Of a stretch of 30,969 nucleotides of DNA, positions 1 to 6,450 are shown in pieces. Position 1 is the stretch's first letter; the number at the start of each line of letters is the position of its first letter. The DNA is taken from NCBI GenBank assembly GCA_964538505.1, contig CAZIDY010000032.1, positions 1-30,969 of the forward strand, in the 5' to 3' direction. Below the pieces are notes generated by a model. It had not been told where the DNA came from. It did not search any database and was given only the letters and a program-made list of their open reading frames with translations. This DNA comes from Zeimonas sp964538505. Its GTDB lineage: Bacteria > Pseudomonadota > Gammaproteobacteria > Burkholderiales > Burkholderiaceae_E. The position numbers and the translations under genes are program-made.

Positions 1-61
1 CATGCCGGGTGGTGTGGGAGGGGACCGGCCAGAGATGGCTGGCCCCTATCCCGATCTGCGC

Positions 62-1222
62 ATGAAATTCATCGACGAAGCGCGCATCGAAGTGGCCGGC
101 GGCGACGGCGGTGCCGGGGCAGTGTCGTTCCGGCGCGAGAAATTCGTTCCGCGCGGCGGGCCCGACGGTGGCGACGGCGGACGTGGTGGCAGCGTGTGGG
201 CGGTGGCCGACCGCAACATCAACACGCTTATCGACTATCGCTACCAGCGCAAGTTCCTCGCGAAGAACGGCGAGCGTGGACGCGGCGCCGATCAGTACGG
301 CGCGGCGGCCGACGACATTCGCCTGCGCGTTCCGGTCGGCACGGAGGTGTTCGACGAAGACAGCGGCGAGCTGATCGCCGACCTCGTCGAGCATGACGCG
401 GTTGCGCTGCTCGCGCGCGGCGGCGAGGGGGGCCTGGGCAACCTTCGCTTCAAGTCGAGCACGAACCGCGCGCCGCGCCAGTCGACGCCGGGGCAGGAGG
501 GCGAGCGGCGCAATCTGCGTCTCGAGCTGAAAGTGCTTGCCGATGTCGGCCTGCTCGGCATGCCGAACGCCGGCAAGTCGACCTTCATCGCGGCCGTCAG
601 CAACGCACGTCCGAAGATCGCCGACTACCCGTTCACTACGCTGCACCCGAATCTCGGCGTCGTGCGCGTGGGGCCGGAGCGCAGCTTCGTAGTCGCCGAC
701 ATTCCCGGGCTGATCGAAGGCGCCGCCGAGGGTGCAGGGCTCGGGCATCAGTTCCTGCGTCATCTGCAGCGCACCCGGCTGCTGCTGCATCTGGTCGACC
801 TGGCGCCCTTCGATCCGGAGGCCGATCCGGTGCGCGAGGCGCGCGCGATCGTCCGCGAGCTGCGCCGCTACGACGCGGCGCTCGCCGAGAAGCCGCGCTG
901 GCTGGTGCTGAACAAGATCGACATGGTCGATCCGGCCGAGCGGCAGAAGCGCATCGATGCGTTCGTGGCGCGCTATCGCGGTCGCGGGCGCAACGCGATT
1001 CCGGTCGAGCGCGTGTTCGCGATCTCGGCGCTCACGCGCGAGGGCTGCGAACGACTGTGCCTGGCGATCGCCGACTGGCTCGACACGACGCGGCCGAAGG
1101 ACCCGGCGGAACGCGACGTGCGCTTCGAGGCCCTCGACGACGATCGCGTCGAGGCGCAGGATCGCCCTCGCGGGGGAGCGTCTCATCGCGCTCCTCGAGA
1201 GGACGGAAACGGAGATGTCTGA
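62..1222 (+). CDS. obgE: Obg-family GTPase ObgE/CgtA
   Basis: Essential GTPase that associates with the large ribosomal subunit and acts in ribosome assembly and stress control. The 386-residue protein has the glycine-rich Obg fold at residues 1-158 (repeated GGDGG and GGPDGGDGG stretches), then a G domain: G1 GMPNAGKST at 166-174, G3 DIPG at 213-216 and G4 NKID at 284-287. The ATG at 62 is chosen because MKFIDEA is the usual family N-terminus; the frame stays open back to base 2, but those codons do not resemble Obg. No strong ribosome binding site is visible. The gene overlaps proB by 8 bp, so the two are probably translated together. The family's usual upstream neighbours, rplU and rpmA, would lie outside the window. 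Confidence 0.97.
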   Translation: MKFIDEARIEVAGGDGGAGAVSFRREKFVPRGGPDGGDGGRGGSVWAVADRNINTLIDYRYQRKFLAKNGERGRGADQYGAAADDIRLRVPVGTEVFDEDSGELIADLVEHDAVALLARGGEGGLGNLRFKSSTNRAPRQSTPGQEGERRNLRLELKVLADVGLLGMPNAGKSTFIAAVSNARPKIADYPFTTLHPNLGVVRVGPERSFVVADIPGLIEGAAEGAGLGHQFLRHLQRTRLLLHLVDLAPFDPEADPVREARAIVRELRRYDAALAEKPRWLVLNKIDMVDPAERQKRIDAFVARYRGRGRNAIPVERVFAISALTREGCERLCLAIADWLDTTRPKDPAERDVRFEALDDDRVEAQDRPRGGASHRAPREDGNGDV

Positions 1223-2474
1223 CGACGCAACGAGGCGCACGCCGCGGCCGGTCGGCGTGCCGGTCGATCCGCACGAGAACGCAGTGCGCGATGCGCGCCG
1301 GATCGTCGTCAAGATCGGCTCGACGCTGGTCACCGACGAAGGGCGCGGCCTCGACGAGGCGGCGATCGCGCGCTGGGCGACGCAGGTCGCGCGCCTTCGC
1401 ACGCTCGGCAAGGAGGTCGTGCTCGTCAGTTCGGGTGCCGTTGCCGAGGGGATGAAGCGGCTCGGCTGGAAGCGCCGCCCGAAGGCGATGCACGAGTTGC
1501 AGGCGGCGGCCGCGGTCGGGCAGATGGGACTCGCGCAGGCTTACGAGAGCGCGTTTCGCAACTGCGGGCTGCGCACGGCGCAGGTGCTGCTCACGCACGA
1601 TGATCTGGCCGATCGCAAGCGGTACCTGAATGCGCGCGCGACCCTGCTCGCGCTGCTTGCGCTCGGCGTCGTGCCGATCATCAACGAGAACGACACCGTC
1701 GTCACCGACGAGATCAAGTTCGGCGACAACGACACGCTCGGTGCGCTCGTCGCGAACCTGCTCGATGCCGAGGTGCTCGTCATCCTCACCGACCAGCGGG
1801 GCCTGTTCACGGCGGACCCGCGACGCGACGGCAATGCGCGCCTGCTCGACTGCGTCGTTGCCGGCGATCCCGTCCTCGAGACGATGGCGGGCGGCGCCGG
1901 ATCGGCGATCGGCCGCGGCGGGATGATCACGAAGGTGCTCGCCGCTCGCCGCGCGTCGGCGGGCGGTGCGCACACGGTCGTCGCTTCCGGTCGCGAGCCC
2001 GATGTACTTGTGCGCCTGGCCGAAGGCGAGGCGATCGGCACGCGCTTCGTCGCGCAGACGCCGCGGCTCGCGGCGCGCAAGAAGTGGCTCGCGGATCACC
2101 TGCAGCTACGCGGGTCGGTACGGCTCGATGCCGGCGCCGCGCGTGCGCTGCTGCGCAACGGGGGCAGCCTGCTGCCGATCGGCGTCGTCGAGGTCGCCGG
2201 CGACTTCGAGCGCGGCGAGGCGGTCGCGATTCTCGATCCGGACGGCCGCGAGATCGCGCGCGGGCTCTCCGGCTACTCGAGCTCGGAGGCGCGGCTGATC
2301 ATGCGCAAGCCGTCGTCGGAGATCGCGCGCATCCTCGGGTTCGTCGAGGAACCCGAGCTGGTGCATCGCGATCACATGGTGCTGCGGACCACCTCCAGCG
2401 GCGACGACGATGCGACGAACACGGCGGCCGGGCCGTCGACGCATTCACCGAACTCGCCGAGCGCTTCGAGCTGA
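1215..2474 (+). CDS. proB: Glutamate 5-kinase with a C-terminal extension
   Basis: Phosphorylates glutamate with ATP in the first step of proline synthesis (cytoplasmic). The 419-residue protein has an amino-acid-kinase domain (VVKIGS near 31-36, VLVSSGAV, INENDTV, KFGDNDTLGA, GRGGMITK) and a C-terminal PUA domain that ends near HRDHMVL, residue 390. ATG 1215 follows a GGAG-like site inside obgE and overlaps the obgE stop by 8 bp. The last 29 residues are a Ser/Thr/Pro-rich low-complexity tail, not expected from the family, which usually ends just after HRDxxV. This tail is antisense to the 3' end of the convergent small gene at 2372-2662, which suggests that an ancestral stop codon was lost. 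Function is certain; the tail is odd. Confidence 0.96.
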   Translation: MSDDATRRTPRPVGVPVDPHENAVRDARRIVVKIGSTLVTDEGRGLDEAAIARWATQVARLRTLGKEVVLVSSGAVAEGMKRLGWKRRPKAMHELQAAAAVGQMGLAQAYESAFRNCGLRTAQVLLTHDDLADRKRYLNARATLLALLALGVVPIINENDTVVTDEIKFGDNDTLGALVANLLDAEVLVILTDQRGLFTADPRRDGNARLLDCVVAGDPVLETMAGGAGSAIGRGGMITKVLAARRASAGGAHTVVASGREPDVLVRLAEGEAIGTRFVAQTPRLAARKKWLADHLQLRGSVRLDAGAARALLRNGGSLLPIGVVEVAGDFERGEAVAILDPDGREIARGLSGYSSSEARLIMRKPSSEIARILGFVEEPELVHRDHMVLRTTSSGDDDATNTAAGPSTHSPNSPSASS

Positions 2475-2662
2475 TCCACCGGCACGACACGCCGGTTCTC
2501 GCAGAAGAAGCGAAGTCCCGTACGGTTGCGCTGGTAGAGGCGGCGCGCGGCGTCGAGCGCCGCCTGCGGCGCGTGCAGCATCGCCAGCGAGCATGCTTCC
2601 TGCTCCGGGGCTTCTTCGTCCCGCCGGGCCAGGGTGTCGATCTCCATTTCGAGCGTTTCCAT
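2372..2662 (-). CDS. Small protein of unknown function, convergent with proB
   Basis: A 96-residue acidic-to-neutral protein (starts METLEMEIDTLARRDEE) that I do not recognise. Support for a real gene: a clear GAGGAGA ribosome binding site sits 6 bases before ATG 2662, and codons outside the overlap end mostly in G or C, as in neighbouring genes. It has no signal peptide or membrane segment. The middle (MLHAPQAALDAARRLYQ) looks helical, and FFCENRRVVPVDQLEALGEF resembles a small regulatory or scaffold protein, but no catalytic motif is visible. The last 103 bp overlap the 3' end of proB on the other strand. It stands alone; the next minus-strand gene upstream is the hydrolase at 2875. Confidence 0.6.
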   Translation of the reverse strand: METLEMEIDTLARRDEEAPEQEACSLAMLHAPQAALDAARRLYQRNRTGLRFFCENRRVVPVDQLEALGEFGECVDGPAAVFVASSSPLEVVRSTM

Positions 2663-2808
2663 CGCACGTCTCCTCGTTCGAAGGGCACGGATCGAGACTA
2701 GTGGCCGATGCAATGCCTTCTACGCAGTAAGGCGTGAACGACGCCGAACGAGGGACGAACGTCGGTTGGGTGCGCCGTATCGTTGTGCAGGCGCGACGGT
2801 TCAGGCCG

Positions 2809-2866
2809 GAAAACCGGGGTCAGACCACGGTTTCGCTCGCGAAACCGTGGTCTGACCCCGGTTTTC
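2809..2866. repeat. Perfect 27-bp inverted repeat, REP/terminator-like hairpin
   Basis: Two 27-base arms (2809-2835 and 2840-2866) are exact reverse complements around the 4-base loop CTCG. The arm core is GGGGTCAGACCACGGTTTCG. The hairpin starts 8 bases beyond the stop of the minus-strand hydrolase gene, so it could end its transcription, although no long T-run follows in that direction; the plus direction has a modest T-rich tail. A half copy lies at 3977-3997. Such GGTCTGACCCC-type palindromes recall repetitive extragenic elements mobilised by RAYT transposases (inference; no RAYT gene is present here). Confidence 0.85.
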
Positions 2867-2874
2867 TTTCCTCT

Positions 2875-3879
2875 TCAGGCGGCCAGCGGCGAGAACGCGT
2901 AGCCGTCGCCGTTTCGCGCAACGCGGCCGATCGCCGCGCCCGGCCAGTGGGCGCCGGCGACGATCCAGCCCTTCGCGACCGCTTCGTCGAGAAGACGGCG
3001 TCGCGTACGTCTTGCGGTTTCGGCGTCCATGTCGAAGCTCACTGCCCAGTCGGGGTGGCGCAGGAACAGCGCGGGAATGTTTGCCAGGTCGCCCAGGTAC
3101 GCGAAGCGATGCCCGCGGGCCTCGAAGCCGAAGCCGGTATGGCCGGGCGTGTGCCCGAATGCGGGGATCGATTCGATGCCGTCGATCACCTCGGCACCCG
3201 GCTCGAAGCGACGGACCTCGGCGGCGATCGGCGCGAACACCCGGCGCGTCGTTTCGAACGAGTCTCGCATTGCGGCGGGTGCGGAACGCATGCGCGCGTC
3301 GTCCATCCACCAGTCCCATTCGGGTTTCGGCACATGGATCGTCGCTTTCGGAAAGGCGGGCGTGCCGTCGGGCTCGCGCAAGCCGTTGATGTGGTCGGGG
3401 TGAAAATGCGTGATCAGCACCGCGTCGATCGACGCCGGATCGATGTCGATGTCCTGCAGGCGTGAAGCGAGGTGCCCGGTTCCCGGTGCGCCGAAGCGGC
3501 CGTTGCCGGTATCGAGCAGCACGCGCCGGCCCTGCTGTTCGATGACGAAGGCGGTGAACGAAATCGTCACCGAGCTGTCGGCCAGCCCCGCGTCGGTGAG
3601 CGCCTGTCGCACCTGCGCGAGCGGAACCTCCGGCACGAAGCGGTCGCCGAGCGGAAACGTGACGAATCCGTCACGCACCGCAGTGACGACGGCCGTACCG
3701 ATCTCGACGCGCCAGACGCCTTCGCGCAGCGCCGTGCCACGAATGCCTTTCGGACGATAGGCAACCGACCCGGGCAGGTCGCCGGGGCCGAAGCTCTCGC
3801 AGCCGCCGAGCCATGGCACGGCGGCGGCAGCAGCCAGCGCAGCAGTGGAACGAAGAATGTCGCGTCGGGCGTGGTGCAT
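2875..3879 (-). CDS. Metallo-beta-lactamase-fold hydrolase, Tat-type lipoprotein
   Basis: A 334-residue MBL-fold hydrolase. The metal motif HFHPDH is at residues 158-163, followed by LLDTGNG before it, a further ligand in HTPGHTG (243-249), the bridging Asp in YLGDLANI and a late His in GAHWPG. The N-terminus has a twin-arginine motif (ARRDILRS, 4-11), an Ala-rich hydrophobic stretch and a lipobox-like LGGC with Cys27, so the protein is probably exported by Tat and lipidated. ATG 3879 has a GAGGAG site 5 bases upstream. The layout resembles AttM/AiiB-type lactonases and related periplasmic MBL hydrolases, but the substrate cannot be told from sequence. It is divergent from the aldolase gene at 4072, stands alone and is bracketed by copies of the same repeat. 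Confidence 0.88.
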   Translation of the reverse strand: MHHARRDILRSTAALAAAAAVPWLGGCESFGPGDLPGSVAYRPKGIRGTALREGVWRVEIGTAVVTAVRDGFVTFPLGDRFVPEVPLAQVRQALTDAGLADSSVTISFTAFVIEQQGRRVLLDTGNGRFGAPGTGHLASRLQDIDIDPASIDAVLITHFHPDHINGLREPDGTPAFPKATIHVPKPEWDWWMDDARMRSAPAAMRDSFETTRRVFAPIAAEVRRFEPGAEVIDGIESIPAFGHTPGHTGFGFEARGHRFAYLGDLANIPALFLRHPDWAVSFDMDAETARRTRRRLLDEAVAKGWIVAGAHWPGAAIGRVARNGDGYAFSPLAA

Positions 3880-3912
3880 GGATCTCCTCGTATCGAATGC
3901 GTCGGACCCCGC

Positions 3913-3941
3913 TATTTAGCGAGGAACGCGGGTTTCGGCAA
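3913..3941 (-). promoter_or_regulatory. Candidate sigma-70 promoter of the MBL hydrolase gene
   Basis: Read on the minus strand, TTGCCG (3936-3941) and TAAATA (3913-3918) are separated by exactly 17 bases, 34 bases before the hydrolase ATG at 3879. The match to TTGACA/TATAAT is moderate. There is no experimental support. Confidence 0.4.
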
Positions 3942-3976
3942 CGGCGCCGGGGATGCGGTGACATGGACTCGCCTTT

Positions 3977-3997
3977 ACCGTGGTCTGACCCCGGTTT
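3977..3997 (+). repeat. Solo half copy of the 2809-2866 palindrome
   Basis: These 21 bases (core CCGTGGTCTGACCCCGGTTT) are identical to 2844-2864, inside the right arm of the perfect palindrome about 1.1 kb away. The partner arm is missing here. The two copies bracket the hydrolase gene in the same orientation. The element lies in the 192-bp divergent gap before the aldolase gene. Confidence 0.75.
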
Positions 3998-4071
3998 CCG
4001 GTTTAAGGGCGACAATCGGGGCGAGCGTCCCGGCGTCTCATTCATCCCTGCAACCGACCGTCCTTCGAGCG

Positions 4072-5040
4072 ATGTCCGATTTCGCATTCCACGGAGTGTT
4101 TCCCTATCTCGTCTCGCCGGTCGACGCCGATGGCCGCGTGCGCACCGAAGTGCTCGGCCGACTGTGCGAAGACCTGATCGAGGCCGGCGTGCACGGACTC
4201 GCGGCCCTCGGCTCGACCGGCGAGTTCGCCTATCTGGGCTGGGAGCAGCAGTGCGAAGTGGTTGCCACGGTCGTGGAAGCGGCGGCAGGGCGCGTGCCGG
4301 TGCTCGCGGGCGTGGCGGCGACGACGATCGCCGAGGCGCAGCGACGCGCACGGGCCTTCGAGCGCATGCGCTGCGACGGCATCATCGCGATTCTCGAAGC
4401 CTACTTTCCGCTCGCCGACGACGGCGTGCACGCGTACTTCGCGTCGATCGCGCAGGCCGTCGACCTGCCGCTCGTGCTCTACACGAATCCGAACTTCCAG
4501 CGCTCGGACCTGTCGTTGCCGGTGATCGAGCGCCTGAGCCGCATCCCGAACATCCGCTACATCAAGGATGCGTCGTCGAACACCGGTCGGCTGCTGTCGA
4601 TCCTCGATCGTGTCGATGGACGCATGCAGGTGTTCGCGGCCTCGGCGCACATCCCGGCGTGCGTGATGCTGATCGGCGGCGTCGGCTGGATGGCCGGGCC
4701 GGCCTGCGTCGCGCCCAGGCAGAGCGTCGCGCTGTACGAGGCGTGTCGCAGCGCCGACTGGCAGCGTGCGATGGAGCTTCAGCGCCCGCTGTGGGCGCTG
4801 AACCAGGCCTTCGCGAAGCACAACCTTGCTGCCTGCATCAAGGGCGGGCTCGAGCTGCAGGGCTACGAGGTCGGCGCCCCGCTGCCGCCGCAGGCGCCGC
4901 TGTCGACGGCCGGCGTCGACGAGGTTCGTCGCGCACTGCAGTCGATCGGCGCGCTCGGCGCCAGCGGCGAATCCGAAGCAGCAGCCGGCGAATCCGAAGC
5001 GGCGCCCCGGGCGGGCGGCGCGCAACGAACCGGAGGGTGA
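4072..5040 (+). CDS. Dihydrodipicolinate synthase/N-acetylneuraminate lyase family aldolase
   Basis: A 322-residue class I aldolase of the DapA/NanA (TIM-barrel) superfamily, cytoplasmic. Visible motifs are GSTGE at 47-51 (the family's carboxylate-binding loop), the catalytic Tyr137 in LVLYTNP and the Schiff-base Lys165 in YIKDASS. Substrate specificity cannot be assigned; the partner gene fumC and the absence of lysine-pathway genes argue against calling it the housekeeping DapA. ATG 4072 is the first start that gives the canonical N-terminus; its ribosome binding site is weak. The C-terminal 27 residues are a Gly/Ala/Glu tail that contains a duplicated GESEAA heptad. The fumC ribosome binding site lies in the end of this gene, 6 bp before fumC starts. 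Confidence 0.88.
   Translation: MSDFAFHGVFPYLVSPVDADGRVRTEVLGRLCEDLIEAGVHGLAALGSTGEFAYLGWEQQCEVVATVVEAAAGRVPVLAGVAATTIAEAQRRARAFERMRCDGIIAILEAYFPLADDGVHAYFASIAQAVDLPLVLYTNPNFQRSDLSLPVIERLSRIPNIRYIKDASSNTGRLLSILDRVDGRMQVFAASAHIPACVMLIGGVGWMAGPACVAPRQSVALYEACRSADWQRAMELQRPLWALNQAFAKHNLAACIKGGLELQGYEVGAPLPPQAPLSTAGVDEVRRALQSIGALGASGESEAAAGESEAAPRAGGAQRTGG
4966..5007 (+). repeat. Tandem 21-bp duplication in the aldolase tail
   Basis: Two adjacent 21-base units (4966-4986 and 4987-5007) begin with the same 14-mer GGCGAATCCGAAGC and encode GESEAAA and GESEAAP. The unit is a multiple of three, so a change in copy number would keep the frame. Confidence 0.8.
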
Positions 5041-5046
5041 TCCCGC

Positions 5047-6450
5047 ATGACGACGAACGAATCGATCCGCATCGAACGCGACACTTTCGGACCCATCGAG
5101 GTTCCGGCCGATCGCCTGTGGGGTGCGCAGACGCAGCGTTCGCTGCAGTTCTTCGCGATCTCCACCGAGCGCATGCCCGATGAGCTCGTGCGGGCGCTCG
5201 CGCAGGTCAAGCGCGCGGCGGCAGTCGTCAATCGGGATCTCGGCCGGCTCGATGCGTCGAAAGCCGATGCGATCGTGCGTGCCGCCGACGAAGTGCTGAA
5301 CGGGGATCACGTGCGGGAGTTTCCGCTCGCGGTCTGGCAGACCGGCTCGGGCACGCAGTCGAACATGAACGTCAACGAGGTGCTCGCAAACCGTGCGTCG
5401 GAGCTGCTCGGCGGCGAGCGCGGCCCGAAGCGTCTCGTGCATCCGAACGACGAGGTCAACCGCGGCCAGTCGTCCAACGACGTCGTGCCCACAGCGATTC
5501 ATGTGGCGGTCGCGACTGCCGTCGCGCAGCGGTTGGTGCCGTCGCTCGACGCGCTGCGTGCGACGCTCGACGCGAAGGCGAGCGAGTACGCCGACATCGT
5601 GAAGATCGGGCGCACGCACCTGCAGGACGCCACGCCGCTGACGCTCGGGCAGGAGATGTCGGGCTGGGTCGCGCAGCTCGATCGTGCGCGCGAAGCGATC
5701 GTGCGCGCGCTGCCGGGCGTCTGCGAGCTGGCGATCGGCGGCACCGCGGTCGGTACCGGACTGAACACCCACCCGGAGTTCGGTGCACGCGTCTGCGACG
5801 AGCTGTCGCGCCGGATGTCGCTGCCGTTCACGCCGGCGCCCAATCGCTTCGCCGCGCTCGCCGGGCACGAACCGGTCGTCGCGCTGCACGGTGCCCTGCA
5901 TGCGCTCGCCGCCGCGGCGACGAAGATCGCCAATGACGTGCGCTGGCTTGCCAGCGGTCCGCGCTCGGGGCTCGGCGAGATTCGCATCCCCGAGAACGAG
6001 CCCGGCAGCTCGATCATGCCTGGCAAGGTGAACCCCACGCAGTGCGAGGCGCTGACGATGATCGGCGCGCAGGTCGCCGGCAACGACGTCGCGATCGGCA
6101 TCGGCGCGTCGTCGGGCAACTTCGAGCTCAACGTCTTCCAGCCGCTCGTCGCACACAATGCGCTGCAGAGCCTGCGCCTGCTCGCCGACGGCCTCGCCAG
6201 CTTCGATCGCAACTGCGCGCGCGGCATCGAGCCGGTGCACGAGCGCATCGAGGAACTGCTCGAGCGCTCGCTGATGCTGGTGACGGCGCTGAATCCCCAC
6301 ATCGGCTACGAGCGTTCCGCCGAGATCGCGAAGAAGGCGCATCGCGAGGGGACGACGCTGCGCGCGGCAGCGCTCGCCCTCGGCTACGTCGACGAGGCGC
6401 AGTTCGACGAATGGGTGCGCCCGCAGGACATGACGCACCCGAGCGCTTGA
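5047..6450 (+). CDS. fumC: Class II fumarate hydratase
   Basis: Iron-independent, tetrameric fumarase that interconverts fumarate and L-malate in the TCA cycle. The 467-residue length is normal for FumC. Motifs include TGSGTQSNMNVNEV, HPNDEVNRGQSSND, GRTHLQDATP with catalytic His191, and the superfamily signature GSSIMPGKVNP at 320-330, which contains the catalytic Ser loop. GGAGGG lies about 9 bases before ATG 5047. The gene begins 6 bp after the aldolase stop and ends on the TTG start of the ABC exporter, so the three are probably one transcript. Aspartase and argininosuccinate lyase share the fold, but the N-terminal sequence and the TGSGTQSNMN block are those of FumC. Confidence 0.97.
   Translation: MTTNESIRIERDTFGPIEVPADRLWGAQTQRSLQFFAISTERMPDELVRALAQVKRAAAVVNRDLGRLDASKADAIVRAADEVLNGDHVREFPLAVWQTGSGTQSNMNVNEVLANRASELLGGERGPKRLVHPNDEVNRGQSSNDVVPTAIHVAVATAVAQRLVPSLDALRATLDAKASEYADIVKIGRTHLQDATPLTLGQEMSGWVAQLDRAREAIVRALPGVCELAIGGTAVGTGLNTHPEFGARVCDELSRRMSLPFTPAPNRFAALAGHEPVVALHGALHALAAAATKIANDVRWLASGPRSGLGEIRIPENEPGSSIMPGKVNPTQCEALTMIGAQVAGNDVAIGIGASSGNFELNVFQPLVAHNALQSLRLLADGLASFDRNCARGIEPVHERIEELLERSLMLVTALNPHIGYERSAEIAKKAHREGTTLRAAALALGYVDEAQFDEWVRPQDMTHPSA

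Noticed and set aside
1..61. Small hairpin (GGCCAG at 27-32 with CTGGCC at 39-44) before obgE
   Set aside because: Six base pairs in GC-rich DNA with no T-run; it could be part of an upstream terminator, but the upstream gene is outside the window.
4042..6438. Very long open frame on the minus strand opposite the aldolase and fumC
   Set aside because: It is a mirror of two clear plus-strand genes; the translation is rich in Arg/Ala/His with no domain. Such frames are expected in DNA this GC-rich.
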